From Streptomyces ochraceiscleroticus (lineage in GTDB: Bacteria; Actinomycetota; Actinomycetes; Streptomycetales; Streptomycetaceae): a stretch of 64,000 bases of DNA. The DNA is taken from the NCBI RefSeq assembly GCF_000720485.1, contig NZ_JOAX01000011.1:62001-126000 (forward strand). Reading direction: 5' to 3'. Each line of letters opens with the position of its first letter. Within the stretch, counting starts at the first letter, position 1. The notes beneath the pieces were generated by a model. That model was not told where the DNA came from. It saw nothing but the letters and a program-made list of their open reading frames with translations, and made no database searches. The position numbers were made by a program, and so were the translations under genes. Positions 20,476 to 27,869 of the stretch are shown here, in pieces.

Positions 20476-21723
20476 GTGAGCCAGCAGAGCAAGTACTCGC
20501 GGACCCCCGACCGCTCGCGCCGCGTCGTCATCGCCGGCGCGGGGATGGCGGGCGTGCAGACCGCCGTTGCCCTGCGCGAACAGGGCTGGCGCGGCACGAT
20601 CACCCTGCTCGGCGCCGAACCGCACCCGCCCTACGACCGGCCGCCGCTCTCCAAGGCGGTGCTGCTCGGCAAGGCGGACGGCTCGGCCTTCGACGTCGAC
20701 TTCGCCTCCCTCGGGATCGAGCTGGTGCTCGGCAGGAGCGTCACCGGGCTCGCCGCCGACGCCCATGAGGTGCTGACCGACGCCGGCCCGGTGCCCTACG
20801 ACCGGCTGGTCATTGCCACCGGGGCGGAGGCGATAACCCTCCCGGGCAGCGAGGGCGTACCGGGTGTGCACGTGCTGCGCACCCTGGACGACGCCGAGCG
20901 GCTGCGCCCGGTACTGGCCGCACAGCAGCGCATCGTGGTCGTCGGCGCGGGCTGGATCGGCGCGGAGTTCACCACCGCGGCCCGCGAGACCGGCTGCGAG
21001 GTCACCGTCGTGGAGGCCGCCGACCGCCCGCTGGCCGGCGCGCTGCCCGAAGAGGTCGCCGCCCACATGGCCCGCTGGTACGCCGACGCGGGCGCCACGC
21101 TCCGTACCGGGACCAGAGTCGCCGCGGTACAGGACGGCGCCGTCCTGCTCGCCGACGGCACATCGCTGCCCGCGGACGCCGTGGTGATCGGCATCGGCTC
21201 GCGCTGCGCCACGGACTGGCTGGCCGGCTCCGGTGTCGAGCTGTGCGAGGACCGCTCCGTACGGGCCGACGAGCGGCTGCGCACCTCGGTGCCCGATGTG
21301 TACGCGGTCGGTGACTGCGCCTCCTTCCCGTCCGCGCGCTACGGCCGCCGGCTCCTGGTGCACCACTGGGACAACGCCCTTCAGGGGCCGCGCACGGTCG
21401 CCTCGAACATCGCCCGGTGCGAGGTGGAGGGCACGGTGTACGACCCCGTGCCCTATTTCTGGTCGGAGCAGTTCGGCCGGTTCGTCCAGTGCGCCGGGTA
21501 CCACGGCGTCGCCGACGAGCTGGTCTGGCGCGGGGACCCGGCGAGCGCGGCCTGGACGGTGCTGTGGCTGCGGGAGGGCGCGCTGGTGTCGCTGCTGGCC
21601 GTGGGGCGGCCGCGCGACCTGGCGCAGGGGCGCAAGCTCATCGAGCGGGGCGCGCTGCTGGACCGGACGGCCGCGGCGGACGCCTCGGTACCCCTGAAAT
21701 CGGCTGCGGCGCAGGCGGTTTAG
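20476..21723 (+). CDS. FAD-dependent pyridine nucleotide-disulfide oxidoreductase (ferredoxin reductase-like)
   Basis: Predicted 415-residue flavoprotein of the rubredoxin/putidaredoxin reductase group, which passes electrons from NAD(P)H to a small iron-sulfur protein. The FAD-binding motif is VVIAGAGMAGVQTAV and the NAD-binding motif is VVVGAGWIGAEF. The second FAD motif is VPDVYAVGDCASFPS. A C-terminal reductase domain contains HHWDNALQGPRT and PYFWSEQFGRFVQ. The GTG start has no ribosome site. A TAGAGT hexamer seven bases upstream suggests a leaderless transcript. It is divergent from the thiO riboswitch region. The partner protein is unknown. Confidence 0.9.
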   Translation: MSQQSKYSRTPDRSRRVVIAGAGMAGVQTAVALREQGWRGTITLLGAEPHPPYDRPPLSKAVLLGKADGSAFDVDFASLGIELVLGRSVTGLAADAHEVLTDAGPVPYDRLVIATGAEAITLPGSEGVPGVHVLRTLDDAERLRPVLAAQQRIVVVGAGWIGAEFTTAARETGCEVTVVEAADRPLAGALPEEVAAHMARWYADAGATLRTGTRVAAVQDGAVLLADGTSLPADAVVIGIGSRCATDWLAGSGVELCEDRSVRADERLRTSVPDVYAVGDCASFPSARYGRRLLVHHWDNALQGPRTVASNIARCEVEGTVYDPVPYFWSEQFGRFVQCAGYHGVADELVWRGDPASAAWTVLWLREGALVSLLAVGRPRDLAQGRKLIERGALLDRTAAADASVPLKSAAAQAV

Positions 21724-21814
21724 CAGCAGCGCGGCCGCCCCGTGTGGCCGGTGGTGTGCACTGATGGCGATGCCCGGCTACCGACTGTCAGTGGGGGATG
21801 GCACGCTTGGGGGT

Positions 21815-22180
21815 GTGACCGAGATTGACGCAAAGATCGATGGACTGGTTTCCGCCTGGCTCACCCTCCCCGACATCGCCGAGGAATTCGGCGTCGAGGT
21901 GACGCGAGTCCGGCAGCTGGTCAAGGAGGGCCAGCTGATCGCGATGCGCCGCGGTGAGAACAGGGCCCTCCATGTGCCGGCCGAGTTCATCAAGGAAGGC
22001 AAGGTCGTCAAGGGCCTGGTGGGGACGCTCACGCTCCTCCGGGACGACGGCTTCACCGACGAAGAGATGCTGGAGTGGCTGTTCACCGCGGATGAGACCC
22101 TGCCGGGGACGCCCGCGCAGGCGCTGCGCGAGAATCGCGGCACGGAGGTGAAGCGCCGGGCACAGGCGCTCGCCGTCTGA
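21815..22180 (+). CDS. Rv2175c-family winged-helix DNA-binding protein
   Basis: Predicted 121-residue protein. An N-terminal winged helix ([20 protein letters not shown], then [20 protein letters not shown]) is followed by a helical C-terminal domain ([20 protein letters not shown]) typical of the Rv2175c family. In M. tuberculosis Rv2175c is encoded beside the PknL kinase and is its phosphorylation substrate. Here a PknL-like PASTA kinase lies about 4 kb away, so the pairing may be conserved. The GTG at 21815 follows GGGGG. Its DNA target is unknown. Confidence 0.88.
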   Translation: MTEIDAKIDGLVSAWLTLPDIAEEFGVEVTRVRQLVKEGQLIAMRRGENRALHVPAEFIKEGKVVKGLVGTLTLLRDDGFTDEEMLEWLFTADETLPGTPAQALRENRGTEVKRRAQALAV

Positions 22181-22262
22181 CACACCCGCCACCACCGCCG
22201 CAACCGAAGGGCGTACGGCCCGGCCCGGCCCGGTCCGTACGCCCCGTCTGGGGGAAGACCCG

Positions 22263-22913
22263 ATGAGCACCGCACGACAGGCCCTGTCCGACGCCCGCCT
22301 CTACCTGTGCACGGGGGCCCGCAAGGAGCAGGGCGACCTGCCGCAGTTCCTGGACGCGGTGCTCTCCTCGGGCGTGGACATCGTGCAGCTCCGCGACAAG
22401 GGCATGGAGGCCGGCGAGGAGCTGGCGCACCTGGAGGTCTTCGCGGACGCCTGCCGGCGGCACGGCAAGCTCCTCGCGGTCAACGACCGGGCGGACGTCG
22501 CGCACGCCATCGGCTCCGACGTGCTCCACCTCGGACAGGGCGACCTGCCGGTCCCCGCGGCGCGCGCCATCCTCGGCGAGGACGTCCTGATAGGCCGGTC
22601 CACGCACGCCGAGGCGGAGGTGGACGCCGCCCTCACCGAGCCGGGCGTGGACTACTTCTGCACCGGCCCCTGCTGGCCCACCCCGACCAAGCCGGGCCGA
22701 CACGCCCCAGGCCTGGACCTCGTGCGGTACACCGCGGCGCAGCGCCCCGACCGTCCCTGGTTCGCGATCGGCGGGATCGACGCGGGCAATCTGGACGAGG
22801 TGCTGGCGGCGGGCGCCCGCAGGGTCGTGGTGGTGCGCGCGCTCACCGAGGCAGCCGACCCCGGCGCGGCGGCGGCCGAGCTGGCGAAGCGGATCCGCGC
22901 GTACGAAGCGTGA
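22263..22913 (+). CDS. thiE: Thiamin-phosphate synthase
   Basis: Predicted 216-residue TIM-barrel enzyme that joins the HMP-pyrophosphate and thiazole-phosphate halves of thiamin. Motifs include [13 protein letters not shown] (pyrophosphate-binding Arg and Lys), [38 protein letters not shown] and [14 protein letters not shown]. The ATG is clear. It is not under a TPP riboswitch that I can see, unlike thiOSG about 2 kb away on the other strand. Confidence 0.95.
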   Translation: MSTARQALSDARLYLCTGARKEQGDLPQFLDAVLSSGVDIVQLRDKGMEAGEELAHLEVFADACRRHGKLLAVNDRADVAHAIGSDVLHLGQGDLPVPAARAILGEDVLIGRSTHAEAEVDAALTEPGVDYFCTGPCWPTPTKPGRHAPGLDLVRYTAAQRPDRPWFAIGGIDAGNLDEVLAAGARRVVVVRALTEAADPGAAAAELAKRIRAYEA

Positions 22914-23099
22914 CGCGGGCGAAGCGTGACGCGGCGGCACACCCCGTGTGACTCCCTGCGTACAGGGGGTTGCGGCGCCCCGGGCCGGTGAGCAGTGGTC
23001 TGACGTGAAGTGTCCGACTGGTGAACAGGAAACCGGCAAACCGGGGCATAGCGCCGGGCATGGTTGGGGGCCTGCCTGGCCGGTGGTTAACCTGCCGGT

Positions 23100-24017
23100 A
23101 TGGCCCTAGGTACAGCTTCCACCAGGACTGACCGCGCGCGTACGGTGCGCGAACTGCTCGCTTCCGGCAAGCGGTCCTATTCGTTCGAGTTCGCCGCCCC
23201 GAAGACCGAGAAGGGCGAGCGGACCCTGTGGAAGGCCATTCGCCGGATCGAGGCCGTCGCCCCGACCTTCGTGTCGGTGACCTACGGCGCCGGCGGCACC
23301 TCCCGTGAGGGCACCGTCCGGGCCACCGAGCGGATCGCCACGGACACCACGCTCACCCCGGTCGCGCACCTGACCGCGGTCAACCACTCCATCGCGGACC
23401 TGCGCAACATCATCGGCCAGTACGCCGACGCCGGCATCCGCAACATGCTCGCGCTGCGCGGCGACCCGCCCGGCGACCCGCTGGGCGAGTGGGTGCGCCA
23501 CCCCGAGGGCATCGCGTACGCCGCCGACCTGGTCAGGCTCATCAAGGAGTCCGGCGACTTCTGCGTGGGCGTCGCGGCCTTCCCCGAGATGCACCCGCGC
23601 TCCACCGACTGGGACACCGACATCCGGCACTTCGTGGACAAGTGCCGTGCGGGCGCCGACTTCGCGATCACCCAGATGTTCTTCTACGCGGAGGACTATC
23701 TGCGTCTTCGTGACAGGGTGGCCGCCGCCGGTTGCGAAACGCCGATCATCCCGGAGATCATGCCGGTCACGAACGTCCGGCAGATCGAGCGGTTCGCGCA
23801 GCTCAGCAATGCGGCTTTCCCGCCCGAGCTGGCGGAACGCATCCTGGCCGTCAAGGACGATCCCGCGGCGGTACGCTCCATTGGTATCGAGTACGCCACG
23901 GAGCTGTGTGCACGCTTGACCGCCGAGGGCATTCCGGGGTTGCACTTCATTACCCTGAACCACTCCACGGCGACGCTGGAAATCTACGAGAATCTGGGTC
24001 TGCACCAGCAGACCTGA
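23100..24017 (+). CDS. metF: 5,10-methylenetetrahydrofolate reductase
   Basis: Predicted 305-residue FAD TIM-barrel enzyme that makes 5-methyltetrahydrofolate for methionine synthesis. The catalytic Glu lies in [14 protein letters not shown]. Other landmarks are [54 protein letters not shown] and [13 protein letters not shown]. The ATG has no Shine-Dalgarno sequence. A TAACCT hexamer ends six bases before the ATG, which hints at a leaderless mRNA. The gene also lies near the dcw region in M. tuberculosis. Confidence 0.95.
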   Translation: MALGTASTRTDRARTVRELLASGKRSYSFEFAAPKTEKGERTLWKAIRRIEAVAPTFVSVTYGAGGTSREGTVRATERIATDTTLTPVAHLTAVNHSIADLRNIIGQYADAGIRNMLALRGDPPGDPLGEWVRHPEGIAYAADLVRLIKESGDFCVGVAAFPEMHPRSTDWDTDIRHFVDKCRAGADFAITQMFFYAEDYLRLRDRVAAAGCETPIIPEIMPVTNVRQIERFAQLSNAAFPPELAERILAVKDDPAAVRSIGIEYATELCARLTAEGIPGLHFITLNHSTATLEIYENLGLHQQT

Positions 24018-24053
24018 CCACGGTGGCCCACAGCGGCGGAAACAGGGGCGTAC

Positions 24054-25115
24054 ATGGGCTGGACGATCCTCTACCTCGCATTCGGCATCGTGGCGCTATG
24101 GCTGCTTGGCGAGGTCCTGCTGCAGTACAAGGCCCGGCTCCGCTGGCGGCTGCTGGCCTTCTTCGGCTTCCTCGGCGTCGTCATCGGCGTGGTCCTGCCG
24201 TCCATCGTGGTCATCGCGGTCGGCGCGATCGCCTTCGCGGTGGGCCAGACCTACGTCACGCTCTCCTTCCGGCGCGGCTTCACGATGGGCTGGGCCCTCG
24301 AGGCCGGCCGGCCCCGGGTGAGCCGACGGCGGCGCCCGGGCGGCCGGGGGACCGCCGAGCCGGTCCCGGAGGCCGCCGGCGCGGTCTTCGACCCGGCGGC
24401 CGGCCCGTTCCCCGACGACGACGGGCACGCCCCGCAGGAGGCCGGTGACGGCCACGGCACCGAGGGCCACCACGCCGATGACTACGGCCCGCAGGCCGGG
24501 TACGCCGGTGCCGCCGGCTACTCGCCCGACGCCGTCGCGGCCTCGTACACGGACGCCTACGACGCCCGCCCGGACGCTTACGCCGACCCGTACGGCACGG
24601 ACGCCACCCGGAGCGAGCCGGTCTACGCCCCGCAGCCGCTGCCGGACGAGACCGGCCAGTACGGCATCTACAGCACCGACGCCCGGCCCGGACAGCATCC
24701 GCAGGACCCCTACGGCGGCTACTACGAGCCCGCCGCCGCCCATGACGGCTACGCCGCCGATCCCTACGGCGGTTACGGCGGCGGCCCGGCCGGCCACGCC
24801 GATCCGTACGCGGGCCAGGACCCGTACGGCGCGCCGTACGACCCCTACGCGCAGTACCCGCCCGCCGACCCCTACGGCGGGCAGGACCCCTACGGCCACG
24901 GCGGCCAGGTCCCGCCGCAGTACGGCGGGGGCTACGACGGCCAGCACTACGGCGCGGGCCCGGAGACCCCGCCCGGCGGCGTCTGGGTCCCCCAGCAGCG
25001 CGCGGGCGGCGAGCTCCCGCCCGAAGAGCCCCCGCACCAGCCCGAATACCAGCCGGAGCACCAGGGCTACGGCTATCCGCAGCAGGGGTACGACGGGCAG
25101 CAGTACCGGTACTGA
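24054..25115 (+). CDS. Membrane protein with long Tyr/Pro/Gly/Asp-rich tail
   Basis: Predicted 353-residue protein of unknown function. Two N-terminal membrane helices (WTILYLAFGIVALWLLGEVL and LLAFFGFLGVVIGVVLPSIV, continuing into VVIAVGAIAFAVGQ) are followed by a basic patch ([12 protein letters not shown]). The remaining roughly 230 residues are low-complexity and full of DPYGG, DPYG and YxxDPY repeats, ending in GYDGQQYRY. Such tails are usually disordered. The tail is probably cytoplasmic, given the adjacent basic residues. It follows metF by 36 bases and may be co-transcribed with it. Confidence 0.88.
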   Translation: MGWTILYLAFGIVALWLLGEVLLQYKARLRWRLLAFFGFLGVVIGVVLPSIVVIAVGAIAFAVGQTYVTLSFRRGFTMGWALEAGRPRVSRRRRPGGRGTAEPVPEAAGAVFDPAAGPFPDDDGHAPQEAGDGHGTEGHHADDYGPQAGYAGAAGYSPDAVAASYTDAYDARPDAYADPYGTDATRSEPVYAPQPLPDETGQYGIYSTDARPGQHPQDPYGGYYEPAAAHDGYAADPYGGYGGGPAGHADPYAGQDPYGAPYDPYAQYPPADPYGGQDPYGHGGQVPPQYGGGYDGQHYGAGPETPPGGVWVPQQRAGGELPPEEPPHQPEYQPEHQGYGYPQQGYDGQQYRY

Positions 25116-25137
25116 GGGGCCCAGCGGGCCCGTGCCG

Positions 25138-26679
25138 CTACTGCGAGCCGCGCCAGTCGTCGCCGTTGACGACGAGGCCCGCCACCAGCGCGCCGGACAT
25201 GCCCGCGTGGGCCAGGCCGCCGCCCGGATGGGACCAGCCGCCGGCCGTGTACAGGCCCGGTATCCGCGTACCGTTGGCCGGGCTCAGGGCCTGTCCGTCC
25301 AGCCCCGCCAGCGCGGGGCCGGGCACCGCGCCACCCCGCGCGCCCGTGTCGGCGGCGGTGTCCGCCGGCGTCCGTATCTCCCGCCACAGGACACGGCTCC
25401 CCAGGTCCGGCACCGCGGCGGCGGCTGCCGCGACCACCCGGTCGGCGAACGCCCCGGCCACACCGTCCGCCGTCCAGTCGACGCCCCCCGCACCGCCCTC
25501 CGCATGCGCCGGGACCGTCACCGTCAGCGTCACCGCCTCGTGGTCCTCGTCGGGCCGCTGCGCCGGGTCGTCGGGGCGCAGCACGGTCACCGTGGGCGCC
25601 TGCGGCAGCCCGCCGCCCCCGAAGACGCCGGTCAGCTCCGCCTCCCGGTCCGTGGCGTGCACGACCGTACGGTGCGCGGCCCCCGCCTCCCGGGCGCCGC
25701 GCAGCGCCAGCAGGACGCTGAACCGCCCGCTCGGCGGCGCCGCCGGCGGCAGCACGTCGTCCGCGCCGCGGACCTGCCCGGCCGCGCCGGGGGAGTCGCC
25801 GGTCAGCCCGGCCAGCATCCACGGGTCGACGCCCGCGACCACCACGTCGGCGTCCGCCACCTGACCGTCGGCCAGCTCCACCCCGGCCGCCCGGCCGTCC
25901 TTGACGACCAGCCGCCGCACCTCGGCCCCGAAGGTGAACTCCACCTTCCGGGCCAGGCAGCGCTCGTACAGCGCCGTGGCCAGGGCGCGCAGCCCGCCGC
26001 CGACGTACCACGAGCCGAAGGTCTGCTCCATGTACGGCAGGACCGTCGCGCTCGCGGGGGCGGTGCGCGGGTCGAAGCCGTACGCCAGCGCGTGGCTCTC
26101 CAGCAGCGCGACCAGCCGCGGGTCCTTGAGCTCCAGGGCCGCGACCTCGGCGAGGGTGCGCGCCGGGCGCCGCTTGAGCAGGCCCTTGCGGCCGACCGCC
26201 GGATACGGCTCGCGCCCCAGCACCCGCCAGTCGGGCCACAGCGGCTCCTCCAGCAGCGGCCGCCGGGTCCGGTCCCAGGCTTCCCGGGCGCGGCCCAGGA
26301 GCGCGCTCCAGCGCTCGCCCGCGCCCGCGCCGAGCGCCCGGTCCAGCGCCTCGGTGACGCCGGCCCGCGAGGCGTTCGGCAGGGCGACGTCCGTGCCGTC
26401 GGGGAAGACATGGCGGCTCGCCGGGTCGACCTGGACCAGGTCCACGAGCTTCTCCAGCGGCTCGCGGCCGGTCTTGACGAACAGGTCGCGCTGCACGGCC
26501 GGGAGATGCAGCAGCCCGGGCCCGGTGTCGAAGCCAAAACCGGCGCGCTCGAACCGCCGCAGCGAGCCGCCATAGGTCTCGCCGCGCTCCCACACCGCCA
26601 CCCGGTGGCCCGCGACGGCCAGCCGGGCGGCGGCCGCCATCGCGCCCGTCCCGGCGCCGATCACCGCAATCCGTGCCAT
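25138..26679 (-). CDS. Phytoene desaturase-family FAD oxidoreductase
   Basis: Predicted 513-residue flavoprotein with the two-dinucleotide-binding layout of phytoene desaturases. The N-terminal FAD motif is IAVIGAGTGAMAAAARLAVA, followed by GGSLRRFERAGFGFDTGPGL. The middle has the PYMEQTFGSWYVGGGLRAL segment. The C-terminus contains IPGLYTAGGWSHPGGGLAHA, the typical FAD-closing motif. No carotenoid genes lie next to it, so its substrate is open. An NAD(P)/FAD-dependent oxidoreductase role in lipid or isoprenoid metabolism is all that can be inferred. The ATG at 26679 fits the start of homology, but has no clear ribosome site. Confidence 0.88.
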   Translation of the reverse strand: MARIAVIGAGTGAMAAAARLAVAGHRVAVWERGETYGGSLRRFERAGFGFDTGPGLLHLPAVQRDLFVKTGREPLEKLVDLVQVDPASRHVFPDGTDVALPNASRAGVTEALDRALGAGAGERWSALLGRAREAWDRTRRPLLEEPLWPDWRVLGREPYPAVGRKGLLKRRPARTLAEVAALELKDPRLVALLESHALAYGFDPRTAPASATVLPYMEQTFGSWYVGGGLRALATALYERCLARKVEFTFGAEVRRLVVKDGRAAGVELADGQVADADVVVAGVDPWMLAGLTGDSPGAAGQVRGADDVLPPAAPPSGRFSVLLALRGAREAGAAHRTVVHATDREAELTGVFGGGGLPQAPTVTVLRPDDPAQRPDEDHEAVTLTVTVPAHAEGGAGGVDWTADGVAGAFADRVVAAAAAAVPDLGSRVLWREIRTPADTAADTGARGGAVPGPALAGLDGQALSPANGTRIPGLYTAGGWSHPGGGLAHAGMSGALVAGLVVNGDDWRGSQ

Positions 26680-26790
26680 GTCCGAGACTTTATCGGCGAC
26701 CACTGACAACGCCGCCGGGTGGCCTCCCGCCGCAGGTCGGAGCGGGTGCCGACCGGGTCTCGGGCCTTGGGCCGCGGGCACCCGGGCACG

Positions 26791-26849
26791 AAAAAACGCG
26801 CTGCCCTGGCGCGGATCGTTCCCCCTTCGATCCGACCAGGACAGCGCGT
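26791..26849 (-). terminator. Strong reverse-strand terminator with long hairpin and T6
   Basis: Read on the reverse strand, ACGCGCTG-CCTGG-CGGATCG pairs with CGATCCG-CCAGG-CAGCGCGT, with two short internal mismatches, and is followed directly by TTTTTT (A-run 26791-26796 on the + strand). It would end a transcript coming from 27.2 kb or upstream, before the flavoprotein gene. Confidence 0.85.
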
Positions 26850-27025
26850 CCCCCGTACTTCCCCCGTGCCACCGGGTTTCCCCGGCGTCCCCCGTACTTC
26901 CCCCGTTCCGCCGAGTTTCCCCGGCGTCCCCCGTACTTCCCCCGTGCTCCCCCCGTGGAGCGTGGAGCCCCGTTCCCCCGTGGCTCCCCCGTGGAGCCCT
27001 GTTCCCCCGGGCTCCCCCTGCCACG
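26847..27025. repeat. Imperfect C-rich tandem repeats (39-bp unit) in a gene-free stretch
   Basis: A 39-bp unit beginning CGTCCCCCGTACTTCCCCCG occurs at 26847-26885 and 26886-26924, with a partial third copy from 26925. Further degenerate copies of CCCCGTGGAGC and TTCCCCCGT continue to about 27025. All frames across it are low-complexity and unlike their neighbours in codon use. I see no gene in 26680-27183; it holds the repeats, a terminator and a palindrome. Confidence 0.75.
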
Positions 27026-27149
27026 TCGGGGAGGCCGTACCGTTCCGCCGCCCCGTGTCGGCGGTTCCGGTGCCGGCTTCCCCTCCGTGGTCTCCACTTT
27101 CCCGTCTGCGCAGGTCGCGGCCCATCCGCGTACCTACTCATCTCGCCTT

Positions 27150-27167
27150 CTGAGTACGTGTACTCAG
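27150..27167. promoter_or_regulatory. 18-bp palindrome downstream of the TetR gene
   Basis: CTGAGTACGTGTACTCAG has perfect 8-bp arms and a two-base spacer, the form of a TetR-family operator. It lies 17 bases beyond the stop of the TetR gene and upstream, on the reverse strand, of the repeat/terminator stretch. Its role is unknown. Confidence 0.6.
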
Positions 27168-27183
27168 GGCTGGGTGCTCATCC

Positions 27184-27837
27184 TCAGGAACGGCCGCTAC
27201 CGGCCTCGGCACCGGCCCCGCCCGTGCCCTGATGGCCGCTCACCCGCCCCTGCAGGAGCCGGGAGAGCGCCGCGTGCACGTCGTCGAGCGACCGGTCCGG
27301 CTGGAAGGACTGCCAGTCCAGCGCTGCCACCAGCACCATTCCGAACAGCGCGGAGGCCGTCAGCGGGATGTCGATCTCCTCGCTCAGCTCGCCGCCGGCC
27401 ACCGCGTCACGGATGACGTCGGCGACCACGGAGACGGCCCGTTCCCGCACCATCATCAGCGTGGAGTTCCACGTCCGGTTCGTGCGCCACAGCTCGGCCA
27501 CGTAGAGCTGGGTGAGCGCCGGGTACTGCGAGATGAAGTACAGCCCCGCGTGGATCATCCCGTCCAGCGCGTCGACCCGGGAGCCGCCCCGCTCCGCCAC
27601 CTCGTCGGCGGCGTTCTGGAGCGAGGCGGCCAGCATCTCCACACCGTGCCGGAGCAGCTCTTCGAAGAGCACGTTCTTGCTCGCGAAGTTGTAGTAGACC
27701 GTGCCCTTCGCGACACCCGCCCGTTCGGCGATCTCGTCCACCGTGGTGGAGGAGAAACCCTGTTCGGCGATGAGCGTCACCGCGGCCTCGAAGAGCTTGC
27801 GCCGGGTCGCCTCGCGACGCGTGTGGGAGCTGTCCAT
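27184..27837 (-). CDS. TetR/AcrR family transcriptional repressor
   Basis: Predicted 217-residue regulator. The N-terminal TetR DNA-binding domain has RREATRRKLFEAAVTLIAEQ and the recognition segment TTVDEIAERAGVAKGTVYYN. The rest is a helical ligand-binding domain. An in-frame GTG 12 codons earlier (27873) overlaps the YhgE stop (GTGA) and has GGAG upstream, so the protein may be 12 residues longer. It is the last gene of the ABC-ATPase/YhgE/TetR operon, and a TetR-like palindrome lies in that operon's promoter. It therefore probably represses its own operon. The inducer is unknown. Confidence 0.92.
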   Translation of the reverse strand: MDSSHTRREATRRKLFEAAVTLIAEQGFSSTTVDEIAERAGVAKGTVYYNFASKNVLFEELLRHGVEMLAASLQNAADEVAERGGSRVDALDGMIHAGLYFISQYPALTQLYVAELWRTNRTWNSTLMMVRERAVSVVADVIRDAVAGGELSEEIDIPLTASALFGMVLVAALDWQSFQPDRSLDDVHAALSRLLQGRVSGHQGTGGAGAEAGSGRS

Positions 27838-27869
27838 GGAGGCGATTGTGCCCCCTGCGGTGTGCCTGC

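Noticed and set aside
26847..27025. CRISPR-like array
   Set aside because: The 39-bp units abut with no unique spacers, and there are no cas genes. It is a simple tandem repeat.
26661..27141. Gly/Arg/Thr-rich reading frames across the C-rich repeats
   Set aside because: Frames on both strands are equally open and merely translate the 39-bp repeat. One contains a strong terminator inside it, and none has a ribosome site with normal codon use.
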